Source of the DNA: Ktedonobacter robiniae
GTDB taxonomy: Bacteria > Chloroflexota > Ktedonobacteria > Ktedonobacterales > Ktedonobacteraceae
Direction: 5' to 3'
DNA length: 64,000 bases
Assembly (NCBI RefSeq): GCF_016587375.1
Contig: NZ_BNJG01000003.1
Coordinates: 1,550,001 to 1,614,000 of the forward strand
Shown one piece after another: positions 18,677 to 27,437 of the stretch (position 1 is the first letter of the stretch; each line of letters opens with the position of its first letter). The notes under the pieces are model-generated. The model was not told where the DNA came from. It did no database searches and saw only the letters and a program-made list of their open reading frames with translations. Both the position numbers and the translations under genes were made by a program.

Positions 18677-20284
18677 GTGAAACTTGTTGATGTCCTCTCA
18701 CTGCCTGTGCTGGAAGGTACCCGTGTCGTAGCAGGTGAAAGCGGGTTGGAACGCGATGTGCGCTGGGTGCATATTACCGATTTGCCAGATTTTCTGCCCT
18801 GGGTGCGCCCGGGACAGTTGCTGCTGACTACGGGCTATGCCTGGCCACGGGAAGAAGCGGATGAGCGAGCTATTGTACGCGCGCTTGCTGAGCATGGCCT
18901 TGCCGGTGTCTGCCTGGCGGTCCCTCATTTCTTTGAGCACTTCTCCGAGGCGGCGCGTGAGGAGGCCGACGCGGCCCAATTGCCCCTCCTCGAAATTCCC
19001 TGGGATATCCCCTTCGCGCGCATTACGGAAGATGTACATCGCGCTATCCTCGCCGAACAGTACCGGGTTATAGAACACTCTGAAGCTATTCATCGCGCTC
19101 TTACACGCGCCGCGCTCCAGGCGGGCAGTTTACAGGATCTCGCCAGGACGCTCAGCAGCCTGATTCAACGTACGATTGCCTTCGTGGATGAAAGCGCCTG
19201 TGTTCTGGCGACTGCCGCTTATGAGTCGCAAGAGCCGGGTGTTGTGAAGACTCTGCCCGCGCTTGAACAGAGCCTGCCTGGGTATATAGGCTATCTGGAG
19301 AAGCAGGGGTATCTCCAGAAGCTGCGCACGCGCAATGAATCGCTCCCTATCCCTGCCGCTCCAGAGGTTGGCCTGGTCTCTTGTATTATCTGTCCCATTC
19401 GCCCCAAAGGCGAACTAGTGGGCTTTGTCTGGATCACCGAGGGCGAGCAGGAGCTGAGCGAGCTTGATGTACGGGCAGCGGAACATGCGGCTATGGTAGC
19501 GGCCCTGCATATTACCCATCAACGCGAACTGGTCTCGCTGGAGACGCGCTTTGGCTATACCTTCCTGGACTCTCTGCTGGAGGGTCGCTTTGAAGCAACC
19601 CCTCAGGCACTTGAGCGAGCCCAACTGTTAGGTTTCTCGCCCGATAGCAAGTACCGGGTTGGCCTGGTCGTGCTGGATGAGTCGACCCCGTTATCGCGCG
19701 AAGGCTTTCTCAGGCGCGAGCGGCTGGTCGTACAACTCAGGCAGCGCCTACGCATTCTCGATACCGCTCCCCTCCTGACTGTCACGCCCAACCAGATTAT
19801 TTTCCTCCTGCCGGAGCGCTATGCTGGTCAGCGCATCTGGGATGTCTTAAAAGGGAAGGGAATCTCGCTGGCTTTTGGCCTGCCTTATGCTGGAATTGAG
19901 GGGGTGCGGCGTAGTTATCGCGAGGTACTTTCCCTGCTGCCGTATATACCGGCCGAAAAGTTCTGCTACTATGAGACACTGCTTCTGCCCCGCGTCCTGG
20001 TGGGGGACCAGGACGCGAAGCAGGCTTTTCTTGACATGCTTCTAGGTCGGCTCAAGGAGCAGCGCAATGGCGACGTATTGTGCGAAACCTTGCTGACTTG
20101 GGCGCAGACAGGCTTTCACTCTACAATGGTAGCCGAGCGTATGGGGGTACACCCTAAGACCCTGCAATACCGCCTGTCGCGGGCCTCCGATATTACCAGG
20201 CTCGATCTCGCGGACCCCGAGACGCGTTTCCGGTTACAGCTTGCCGTTCATCTTTTATCTTTACAAGATAAAAAGACGCTTTAA
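18677..20284 (+). CDS. PucR-family transcription regulator
   Basis: A 535-aa regulator with the PucR N-terminal sensing domain (1-125: MKLVDVLSLPVLEGTRVVAGESGLERDVRWVHITDLPDFLPWVRPGQLLLTTGY), a central GAF/GGDEF-like part, and the C-terminal PucR helix-turn-helix (AERMGVHPKTLQYRLSRASDIT..DLADPETRFRLQLAVHL). Relatives control purine, amine or GABA catabolism, some responding to GABA or related metabolites. It lies between the copper amine oxidase and gabT on the same strand. A candidate operator overlaps its own 3' end (20255-20271), ahead of gabT. Confidence 0.9.
   Translation: MKLVDVLSLPVLEGTRVVAGESGLERDVRWVHITDLPDFLPWVRPGQLLLTTGYAWPREEADERAIVRALAEHGLAGVCLAVPHFFEHFSEAAREEADAAQLPLLEIPWDIPFARITEDVHRAILAEQYRVIEHSEAIHRALTRAALQAGSLQDLARTLSSLIQRTIAFVDESACVLATAAYESQEPGVVKTLPALEQSLPGYIGYLEKQGYLQKLRTRNESLPIPAAPEVGLVSCIICPIRPKGELVGFVWITEGEQELSELDVRAAEHAAMVAALHITHQRELVSLETRFGYTFLDSLLEGRFEATPQALERAQLLGFSPDSKYRVGLVVLDESTPLSREGFLRRERLVVQLRQRLRILDTAPLLTVTPNQIIFLLPERYAGQRIWDVLKGKGISLAFGLPYAGIEGVRRSYREVLSLLPYIPAEKFCYYETLLLPRVLVGDQDAKQAFLDMLLGRLKEQRNGDVLCETLLTWAQTGFHSTMVAERMGVHPKTLQYRLSRASDITRLDLADPETRFRLQLAVHLLSLQDKKTL
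20255..20271. promoter_or_regulatory. Candidate operator TTATCT-N5-AGATAA upstream of gabT
   Basis: Same 17-base inverted repeat as at 16398-16414 (here TTATCT TTACA AGATAA, extended to 8-bp arms TTTATCTT/AAGATAAA). It lies within the last codons of the PucR gene, 116 bases before gabT. Further downstream TTTCCATCTATATT (20319 on) is also shared with the amine oxidase upstream region (16463 on). Confidence 0.45.
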
Positions 20285-20386
20285 ACTTTATCGCTCAAAG
20301 CACTAGTTTTTCTATGTATTTCCATCTATATTCTCAATATACGTCTATCTAAAAGAAAAACCTGCTGTGAGAGCGAGGGAGGTCTC

Positions 20387-21685
20387 ATGCTCAAAGAACA
20401 ATCTCGTACGGAGACCCTGTTGCAACTCCGTAGGGACCAGGTGCCACGGGGAGTGGCCAACACGCATCCTATTTTTGCCGCGCGCGCACAGGGCGCCCAA
20501 CTCTGGGATATAGACGGCAATGAGTACATCGACTTTGTGGGCGGTATTGGTGTACTCAATGTCGGTCATAGTCATCCTAAAGTGATCCAGGCCGTGCAGG
20601 CCCAGCTAGAGCGTTTGACACATAGCTGCTTTCAAGTTGCCATGTATGAGTCCTATGTGCGCCTGGCGGAGCGCTTGAATGCCCTGGTTCCTGGGGCTGG
20701 AGCGAAAAAGACGATTCTCTTGACCACGGGTGCCGAGGCGGTCGAAAACGCGATCAAGATCGCGCGGGCCGCGACAAAGCGACCCGCAGTCATCGCCTTC
20801 ACGCATAGCTTCCACGGTCGCACCTTGATGGGTATGAGCCTGACAGGCAAGGCCACGGCCTATAAGCAGAATTTTGGCCCCTTCGCTCCCGAAGTCTACC
20901 ATGCGCCATATCCTTACGATTATCGTGGATGGAATAGCGAGCGAGCGCTAGACGCCTTACGGGAGATGCTGCTGACCGAAGTAACGCCGGAGCGAATCGC
21001 GGCGGTGATTATTGAGCCGGTGCTTGGCGAGGGCGGTTTTGTGCCCGCGCCAGTGGAGTTCTTACGTGATCTGAGGCGCATTACGCAGGAGCACGGTATC
21101 TTGCTGATCGCCGACGAGGTGCAGACAGGCTTTGGGCGCACGGGCAAGATGTTCGCCATCGAGCATAGCGGCGTAGAGCCTGATCTGGTCGTGCTGGCCA
21201 AGAGCCTGGCTGGCGGCCTCCCACTCTCGGCTGTGGTTGGTCGCGCCGAGATCATGGACGCCCCCGAACCAGGTGGCCTGGGTGGCACATACGCGGGCAA
21301 TCCCCTGGCCTGTGCGGCGGGTCTGGCCGTGCTAGATGTCTTCGAGCAGGAGAATCTGCTTGGGCGCTCGCAACAACTGGCGGAGCGCTTTTCAAGCCAG
21401 TGCCAGGCACTGCAGCAGGAGGTCACAGAGATCGGCGATGTACGCGGCCTGGGTATGATGCTTGCTCTAGAGTTCGTGCGCGATCGCGAGAGCAAAGAGC
21501 CAGCCCCTGAGCTTGTCGACCAGATTGTAAAGCAGGCACGTGAGCAAGGATTATTGCTGCTTAAGGCTGGTCTCTATGGGAATGTCGTACGCATCCTGGT
21601 GCCTCTGGTGGTTGAAGAGCCGCTTATCTCCCGTTCGCTGGAGATCCTGCGTGCCGTGGTAAAAGGAGTCGTGCAGCAGAAATAA
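20387..21685 (+). CDS. gabT: 4-aminobutyrate aminotransferase
   Basis: PLP-dependent class III aminotransferase, 432 aa, moving the amino group of GABA (or a close omega-amine) to 2-oxoglutarate and giving succinate semialdehyde. The PLP lysine is Lys272 in LVVLAKSLAGGLPLSAVVGR; Asp243 in LIADEVQTGFGRTGKM binds the ring nitrogen. TTGAEAVENAIKIARAAT and SFHGRT match GabT. A GGGAGG ribosome site precedes ATG 20387. It follows the PucR gene and precedes an APC permease, placing it in the amine-to-GABA block. Confidence 0.9.
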   Translation: MLKEQSRTETLLQLRRDQVPRGVANTHPIFAARAQGAQLWDIDGNEYIDFVGGIGVLNVGHSHPKVIQAVQAQLERLTHSCFQVAMYESYVRLAERLNALVPGAGAKKTILLTTGAEAVENAIKIARAATKRPAVIAFTHSFHGRTLMGMSLTGKATAYKQNFGPFAPEVYHAPYPYDYRGWNSERALDALREMLLTEVTPERIAAVIIEPVLGEGGFVPAPVEFLRDLRRITQEHGILLIADEVQTGFGRTGKMFAIEHSGVEPDLVVLAKSLAGGLPLSAVVGRAEIMDAPEPGGLGGTYAGNPLACAAGLAVLDVFEQENLLGRSQQLAERFSSQCQALQQEVTEIGDVRGLGMMLALEFVRDRESKEPAPELVDQIVKQAREQGLLLLKAGLYGNVVRILVPLVVEEPLISRSLEILRAVVKGVVQQK

Positions 21686-21742
21686 ACCTCTTGGGGAAGG
21701 GAGGGAAAAGTTTTCTTACCAGCTTGGTATAGGTATATACCC

Positions 21743-21778
21743 TACCACAGGCTCCCAGCGTTGTCGGAGCCTGTGGTA
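21743..21778. terminator. Hairpin after gabT
   Basis: TACCACAGGCTCC (21743-21755) pairs perfectly with GGAGCCTGTGGTA (21766-21778), loop ten bases; 55 bases after the gabT stop. Confidence 0.65.
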
Positions 21779-21868
21779 AAGCGCATAGAGTAAACAACGT
21801 CGTTTCATATATTCGCGCTTCTGACAGGCCTGATTATCTTCTATTCTTTACACCGAAAGGAACAGACC

Positions 21869-23377
21869 ATGTCACTGGTAGATAACGTCTCGGGTCAATC
21901 CGAGGCAAACCTGCAAAAATACGGTTATAAGCAAGAGTTTCGTCGCGACCTCAAACGCTTCGCTTCATTCGCGGTTGGCTTCTCGTTTATTTCCATTACC
22001 ACTGGTATCTTCTCTACCTATGGCGGCGTTTTAAACTGGGGTGGTCCCTTGGGAATCTGGACCTGGCCCTTTGTCGCGGTTGGTCAATTGTTTGTCGCCC
22101 TCGTCTTCGCAGCCCTGGCCTCACGCATTCCTATCGCAGGCTACTCCTATCAATGGATGTCGCGCCTGGCGAACCCCAAAATTGGCTGGCTTATTGGTTG
22201 GCTCTCGTTCACCTATCTGATCGTCGTTGTTGTTTCGGTAGACTATGGTATTGCACAGACGATTTTCCCGAGCCTCTTTCACTATACTGAGACGCCGGTC
22301 AACGCATGGATTGTGACGGCTACAATTGTCCTGGTGCAGATGCTTCTCATCCTTTTCTCTACTACCTGGTCTACGCGCATCAATAACACGGCCGTTGGTA
22401 CTGAAGTGATTGGCATCGTGGGTCTGACCTTGCTCTTGTTGATCGTTGGACTGGTGCGTGGTGGTCTGCATCCAGATCACCTCTTTAGCATGGGAGCTGT
22501 CCCCGCAACTGGTTACTTTAACTTTGGCACGCTGACAAGCGTCGGACCGTTTATTTTCTCCTTCTTGTTAGGTTCCTATACTATCGTAGGCTTTGAGGCC
22601 GCCGCTAACCTGGCCGAAGAGACGGAGAATGCGCACAAAGTCGTTCCATTCTCGATGTGGACCGCCGTGGTCTTAAGCGGCATAGTCGGTATGTTTTTCC
22701 TGATTGCTCTGAATCTGGCTTCGGGCGATCTCAAGGCCCTGGCTGGTTCGGCTACTCCGGTCGCCGATATTGTAACTCAGACTCTGGGTACGGTCGTTGG
22801 TGATATCTTCTTGATCCTGGTGACCTTTTCGATCTTTGCCTGTGGCCTGGTGATTTTCATTACCGCGACACGCCTGGTATGGGCCATGTCGCGCGATGAG
22901 CGCTTCCCAGCCTACCGCGTCTTCCAGCGTGTTGATAACCATACCAGTACTCCTCTGGCCGCTACTATTCTGTGTGGCATCGTGATCGAGATTGTCCTGG
23001 CAATCTTCGCCACGCAGACCAATACCCTGACGAACCTGTTCAGCGCCTCCTCGCTACTGCCTGCGATTGTCTATCTGGCGACCGTCATCCTCTATATCAG
23101 CACCAGACGCAAACTGCCGAAAGCGCAAGGCTTCAGCCTGGGCGCGTTTGAGTGGCCAGTGATGATCCTGGCGCTGGTCTGGCTAGTCTTTGAGCTGTCC
23201 ATCTTCCGCGATGCCTCGTTTCAGACGCCCTGGCTCTATTCTCTGGTCATGTTTGCGCTTGGTTTGATCTACTTTATTTACATGCTGGTGAGGCGTCCGC
23301 AGGTATTGAAGACGTTGCCGCTGGAGGGAACGTCGATTGAAGAGGGTCCTGGAATCGCCCCTTCTCAGGCGGATTAA
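21869..23377 (+). CDS. APC-family amino acid/amine permease
   Basis: Membrane transporter, 502 aa with about 12 hydrophobic segments, beginning near residue 33 (FAVGFSFISITTGIFSTYGGVLNWGGPLGIWTWP, the APC signature region). The segment SFLLGSYTIVGFEAAANLAEETENAHKVVP matches GABA/choline-type APC permeases. AAAGGAAC precedes ATG 21869. Between gabT and the aldehyde dehydrogenase gene, it likely imports GABA or a polyamine; direction and substrate are inferred from context. Confidence 0.85.
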   Translation: MSLVDNVSGQSEANLQKYGYKQEFRRDLKRFASFAVGFSFISITTGIFSTYGGVLNWGGPLGIWTWPFVAVGQLFVALVFAALASRIPIAGYSYQWMSRLANPKIGWLIGWLSFTYLIVVVVSVDYGIAQTIFPSLFHYTETPVNAWIVTATIVLVQMLLILFSTTWSTRINNTAVGTEVIGIVGLTLLLLIVGLVRGGLHPDHLFSMGAVPATGYFNFGTLTSVGPFIFSFLLGSYTIVGFEAAANLAEETENAHKVVPFSMWTAVVLSGIVGMFFLIALNLASGDLKALAGSATPVADIVTQTLGTVVGDIFLILVTFSIFACGLVIFITATRLVWAMSRDERFPAYRVFQRVDNHTSTPLAATILCGIVIEIVLAIFATQTNTLTNLFSASSLLPAIVYLATVILYISTRRKLPKAQGFSLGAFEWPVMILALVWLVFELSIFRDASFQTPWLYSLVMFALGLIYFIYMLVRRPQVLKTLPLEGTSIEEGPGIAPSQAD

Positions 23378-23529
23378 GCTTAATATTGATAGAGTCCATT
23401 CCTCTTGCCTGGTGCGAGAGGAACAATGCCAGCATGCCAGTCATGTTAAGAGAGTCGCATGCTAGCATTCTCCCTGGAGCTCTGATGCCTCCCGTAGAGG
23501 TATTTCTGTCATTTGAAAGGGTAGCAGCT

Positions 23530-25026
23530 ATGACTGAATACAAGATGCTGATCAATGGGCAGTTTGTCAAAAGCAGCACGGGCAAGGTAGTTGATGACCT
23601 CAATCCAGCCAGTGGTGAAGTCATCGCCCAGGTTCCTAAGAGTTCGCTTGAGGATATGCAGCATGCGGTTGCGGCTGCCCGTGAAGCGTTCAATGATGGT
23701 CGCTGGTCGAATCTGCCTCACGGTGCGCGTGCCGCTACGCTTGAGAAATTGGCCTCATTGGTGGAGGCTCATGCGGGAGAACTGGCCGGACTTGAGTCTC
23801 TTGACACTGGTAAGCCCATCAAGCTGGCGCGCGATAGTGATATTCCCTTTGCCATCGATAACTTGCGCTTCTTCGCGGGCGCGGCTCGCCACCTCGCGGG
23901 CGTTGCCGCCAGCGAATACTCGGGAGGACATACCAGCGTGATCCGGCGCGAGCCGGTAGGCGTCGTGGCCTCGGTGGCGCCCTGGAACTACCCCTTTATG
24001 ATGCTAGCCTGGAAGATTGGACCCGCCCTGGCGGCTGGCAATAGTGTCGTCTTCAAACCCTCGCCGGAGACGCCCCTCACCGCCTTGAAGCTGGGTGAAC
24101 TGGCTCTGGAGGCAGGCATCCCTGATGGTGTACTCAATATCATCACGGATGGTCCTGAGGTTGCTCCCAGCCTGGCGAGCCATCCAGGCGTCAATATGGT
24201 CTCGATCACAGGTAGCACGCGTAGCGGTAAATATGTCATGCGCGCCGCCGCCGAAACGGTCAAGCGTGTTCACCTGGAGCTGGGTGGCAAGGCCCCCTTT
24301 ATCGTCTATGAGGACGCGGATATTGAGGCCAGCGCATATGGCGCAGTGGTCGGCGGCTATGTCAACTGCGGTCAGGATTGTACCGCCGCGACACGCATCT
24401 ATGTCCACGAAAGCATCTATGACCGCTTTATGGAGTCCTTCTTGGGCAAGGTCAAGCAGATTCGTGTTGGTGATCCAGCCCAGGAGAGCACTGACATGGG
24501 ATCGCTCATCTCTGCCAGGCAGCGCGATGCCGTTGAAGGCTATGTCGAGCGTGCTCTGCGTGCGGGCGCGAACATCCTGACTGGCGGGAAACGCGCCTCT
24601 ATCCCTGGCTTTGAGAAGGGCTTCTTCTTCGAGCCAACCGTGATCGCGGAAGATCGGCAGGACGCCGAGATTGTACAGTCTGAAGTCTTTGGTCCCGTGG
24701 TGGTCGTGAGTCGCTTCTCGTCTGAGGAGGAGGTCTTGCGCAAGGCGAACGGGGTGGTGTATGGCCTGGCAGCCTCGGTCTGGACGAAAGACATCTACAA
24801 AGCCATGCGTGCCAGCAAGGCCCTGCAATTTGGCACCGTGTGGGTCAATGACCATCTCCCCCTGGCCTCCGAGATGCCGCATGGAGGATACAAGGAGAGC
24901 GGAATTGGCAAGGACATGTCGCTCTACTCCTTCGAGGAGTACACCCAGATCAAACACGTCATGATCGAACTCTCAGGCGAGGCACGCAAAGGCTGGCACT
25001 ACACCATCTTCGGCGACCCCATCTAA
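23530..25026 (+). CDS. Aldehyde dehydrogenase, gamma-aminobutyraldehyde/betaine aldehyde type
   Basis: NAD(P)-dependent aldehyde dehydrogenase, 498 aa from ATG 23530 (AAAGGG upstream; the open frame to 23386 is not family-like). Asn153 in PWNYP, Glu250 in HLELGGKAP and Cys284 in NCGQDCTA form the active site. NCGQDCTAATRIYV is characteristic of gamma-aminobutyraldehyde dehydrogenases (YdcW/PatD). It would oxidise 4-aminobutanal made by the amine oxidase to GABA for the nearby GabT. The ORF begins 153 bases after the permease stop, with a leader containing no clear hairpin. Confidence 0.88.
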   Translation: MTEYKMLINGQFVKSSTGKVVDDLNPASGEVIAQVPKSSLEDMQHAVAAAREAFNDGRWSNLPHGARAATLEKLASLVEAHAGELAGLESLDTGKPIKLARDSDIPFAIDNLRFFAGAARHLAGVAASEYSGGHTSVIRREPVGVVASVAPWNYPFMMLAWKIGPALAAGNSVVFKPSPETPLTALKLGELALEAGIPDGVLNIITDGPEVAPSLASHPGVNMVSITGSTRSGKYVMRAAAETVKRVHLELGGKAPFIVYEDADIEASAYGAVVGGYVNCGQDCTAATRIYVHESIYDRFMESFLGKVKQIRVGDPAQESTDMGSLISARQRDAVEGYVERALRAGANILTGGKRASIPGFEKGFFFEPTVIAEDRQDAEIVQSEVFGPVVVVSRFSSEEEVLRKANGVVYGLAASVWTKDIYKAMRASKALQFGTVWVNDHLPLASEMPHGGYKESGIGKDMSLYSFEEYTQIKHVMIELSGEARKGWHYTIFGDPI

Positions 25027-25027
25027 A

Positions 25028-25086
25028 AGTGGTAAGGATATGGTGGTGGGCTGGCTCCGCTAGCCCACCACCATATCCTTACCACT
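25028..25086. terminator. Perfect 25-bp hairpin after aldehyde dehydrogenase
   Basis: Arms 25028-25052 and 25062-25086 are exact reverse complements with a nine-base loop. It begins two bases after the stop codon and ends 71 bases before the next permease, so transcription of the latter may be separate or attenuated. Confidence 0.7.
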
Positions 25087-25157
25087 AGTTCCGTACAAGT
25101 GTATGTCTGCATGAGAAAATGTCATATTTGCGCTGACCAAAAAAGGAGACCATTCGT

Positions 25158-26744
25158 ATGGACACGAGTATCCGCGAAGTCACCACCGAGGCAACTCTAC
25201 AGGAAAAGAAGAAGCTCCGTAAAGAACTTCGTCTTTTCGACCTGGTCTTTTACACCATCGCCGCCATTATCAATGTAGATACACTTGGCGCGGTCTCTTC
25301 CAATGGTGGCCAGGCCTTAACCTGGCTCTTGATCTCCGCAGTCACCTTCCTCATTCCCTATGGCCTGCTGACCGCTGAAATGGGCAGCACCTTCCCGCAA
25401 GAGGGAGGAGTCTATGAGTGGTGTAAACTGGCAGGTGGGCGCTTCTATGGTGCCATCGCATCAATTCTCTACTGGATATCTAATCCGCTGTGGGTTGGTG
25501 GCACCCTGGCAGTCACCTCTATCGCCGCTATTAAGACCTTCTGGTTCGGCAATCCCGATGTTCTCTGGGGTGGGAGTGCGTTGAGCGACGCGCTTCTGGA
25601 GATGGGTGTAGCCCTCGCCTTTATCTGGGGTACGACCTGGTGCGCCATCACCTCGTTGCACGTGGGCAAGTGGTTGGCGCTTCTTGGCTCCTACGCCAAA
25701 CTGGCGCTCTTCGCCGTTTTTAGTATTCTGGCACTGGTCTTCTTCTTTGGCGATCATTCCTCAGGTGAGCATCTGGGGCTGGGCGATCTCGTACCTACGG
25801 GCAATTTAGGTGTGATCTTTAGTGTTATTCTTCCTGTGCTGATCTTTAACTGGGCTGGTTTTGAGACGCAGAACGGAGCAGGCGAGGAGATGCATAATCC
25901 TCAGCGAGACATTCCTCGTTCTATCATTCGTGCAGGCATCTGTGTGGCGCTGGCCTATGCCATTCCTATCGCCATCATTCTCTTTACCCTGCCAAAATCA
26001 CAGCTCTCAAACGCGACAGGTTTCTTGAGTGCCTTTAAAGTGGTTTCTGGCGTGCTTCCTGCCCCGGTAGCTACTGGCCTGGGGCTCCTGGTGGCCCTGG
26101 CACTGGTTATCGGTCTGGCCTCCAGTGGTGGTACCTGGCTGATTGGTGCCGATCGCACGTACGCGATTGCCTCACTTGATCGCACTGCGCCTGTCTTCCT
26201 GGGACGCTTCAGCAGCAGGTTTGGCACGCCTATAGTTGTCAATACTATGTCGGGCATTGTTGCCACGATTGCCATGGCCGCCGCGATTGTTGTCAACTCA
26301 TTCTCGAGCGATCCCAATATCGCGACGCTCTTTACCCTGGTGCTTGGTTTCTCCATCTCAACGGCGACGATGGCCTATCTCTTCGTCTTCCCAGCCTTCC
26401 TCATCTTGCGCTACAAGTATCCCCAGGTGAAGCGCGTGTACAAGGTTCCAGGAGGTATGGTCGGGGCATGGGTCGTTACAATCCTGACCTTCCTGTACGC
26501 GGGAGTTGCGACCTACTTCATCTTGATTCCCACCGACGATACCGTGGCAAACTACAAGGGGTTGACTCGTCTGACGTATGAGTTGACGCAGTTTACGCCG
26601 CTGGTGGTGATTCTGCTGCTCGCTATTGTCTTCTTTATATGGGGGCAGAGCGAGAAGCGTAACAAAGACGTAGTGGTTGAACTCAACTTGAACCCTGTCG
26701 AAGAGGCCTCGGCTGATGTTTTGAGCGAGCCATCTCAGGCCTAA
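25158..26744 (+). CDS. APC-family permease, putrescine/glutamate-GABA antiporter-like
   Basis: Membrane protein, 528 aa, about 12 membrane segments. The N-terminus RKELRLFDLVFYTIAAIINVDTLGAVSSNGGQALTW and PQEGGVYEWCKLAGGRF match the APC subgroup containing amino acid antiporters. The C-terminus holds a membrane pair, then an acidic tail. AAGGAG at 25143-25148 sets the start. It closes the plus-strand amine block; role is uptake or exchange of an amine or amino acid. Confidence 0.85.
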   Translation: MDTSIREVTTEATLQEKKKLRKELRLFDLVFYTIAAIINVDTLGAVSSNGGQALTWLLISAVTFLIPYGLLTAEMGSTFPQEGGVYEWCKLAGGRFYGAIASILYWISNPLWVGGTLAVTSIAAIKTFWFGNPDVLWGGSALSDALLEMGVALAFIWGTTWCAITSLHVGKWLALLGSYAKLALFAVFSILALVFFFGDHSSGEHLGLGDLVPTGNLGVIFSVILPVLIFNWAGFETQNGAGEEMHNPQRDIPRSIIRAGICVALAYAIPIAIILFTLPKSQLSNATGFLSAFKVVSGVLPAPVATGLGLLVALALVIGLASSGGTWLIGADRTYAIASLDRTAPVFLGRFSSRFGTPIVVNTMSGIVATIAMAAAIVVNSFSSDPNIATLFTLVLGFSISTATMAYLFVFPAFLILRYKYPQVKRVYKVPGGMVGAWVVTILTFLYAGVATYFILIPTDDTVANYKGLTRLTYELTQFTPLVVILLLAIVFFIWGQSEKRNKDVVVELNLNPVEEASADVLSEPSQA

Positions 26745-26764
26745 CATTTTGTTTGAGCATGAAA

Positions 26765-26802
26765 AAAACAGGGAGATGAGGCTAGCCTTGTCTCCCTGTT
26801 TT
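26765..26802. terminator. Bidirectional terminator
   Basis: AAAACAGGGAGA (26765-26776) pairs perfectly with TCTCCCTGTTTT (26791-26802), A-run before and T-run after, between convergent genes. The stop codon of the minus-strand zinc-ribbon gene lies in the loop. Confidence 0.85.
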
Positions 26803-27213
26803 CCATTCCATCTGGGCCTGTTGCAGGTCGATCAGCTCCTGTTCCAGGCGCATAACCTCTTGCTGTAGGCGTTGTTTCTGCTGCTGTGGGCCCAGCAGGC
26901 GGAGATCCTCGAACCATTTGTAGCCAAGCCTGAGCAGGCCATGAGGCACAAACGCGGCGGTCTGATAGTATTGTGAGCGCGTATTAGACATGCCACTGGT
27001 TACGTGTTTCAGCTCAAGTTTGAGCTGCTTGATCTCAAGCTTGAGCGCGGCGATCTGGTCCTTGTAAGGATCTGCCACGTTCCCGCTACTGTGCCTTCCA
27101 GGGGCTTGAGGCGCGTAGGAAGCGATAGCATTAGGTTCCCTGAGTGACGCTCCACAGTTTTCGCAGAAGTGCGCGCCATCCTTCACCTTTTTACCGCAAG
27201 CATTACAGTACAT
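26782..27213 (-). CDS. Zinc-ribbon protein with C-terminal coiled coil
   Basis: Small 143-aa protein. Residues 1-22 are a double-CxxC zinc ribbon (CNACGKKVKDGAHFCENCGA). A linker leads to coiled-coil heptads at 50-70 (QIAALKLEIKQLKLELKHV) and 110-138 (QQQKQRLQQEVMRLEQELIDLQQAQ), separated by a short amphipathic region with YKWFEDLRLLG. No membrane segment is clear. Such zinc-ribbon/coil proteins are frequent in Chloroflexota and act as scaffolds or adaptors, but no specific function can be assigned. Confidence 0.75.
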   Translation of the reverse strand: MYCNACGKKVKDGAHFCENCGASLREPNAIASYAPQAPGRHSSGNVADPYKDQIAALKLEIKQLKLELKHVTSGMSNTRSQYYQTAAFVPHGLLRLGYKWFEDLRLLGPQQQKQRLQQEVMRLEQELIDLQQAQMEWKTGRQG

Positions 27214-27390
27214 ACCCGTGTCCTCCTTGAAAAGTAGTATGCATATAAATAGTACGGGTGACCTCTGCTACTGGATGCGCTGCCCTTGCGAGCCAATGTG
27301 AAAATGACTGACACTTAACACAACTATGAGATCTCGAGAAAAAACACGGAAGCAATGCGCCGCACATACCTTGAATGTCCAATCAGAAGC

Positions 27391-27424
27391 CTTGTAGGGT
27401 CCAAGCTAGCCTGGACCCTACAAG
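27391..27424. repeat. Copy of the TTGTAGGGTCCATGC palindromic repeat
   Basis: CTTGTAGGGTCCA (27391-27403) pairs perfectly with TGGACCCTACAAG (27412-27424). It follows the flavin amine oxidase 3' end (minus strand), so it can serve as terminator there. Confidence 0.7.
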
Positions 27425-27437
27425 TAGGGATGCTTAT

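Noticed and set aside
24004..24957. 317-codon minus-strand open frame inside aldehyde dehydrogenase
   Set aside because: Antisense to a gene with intact active-site residues; no domain features.
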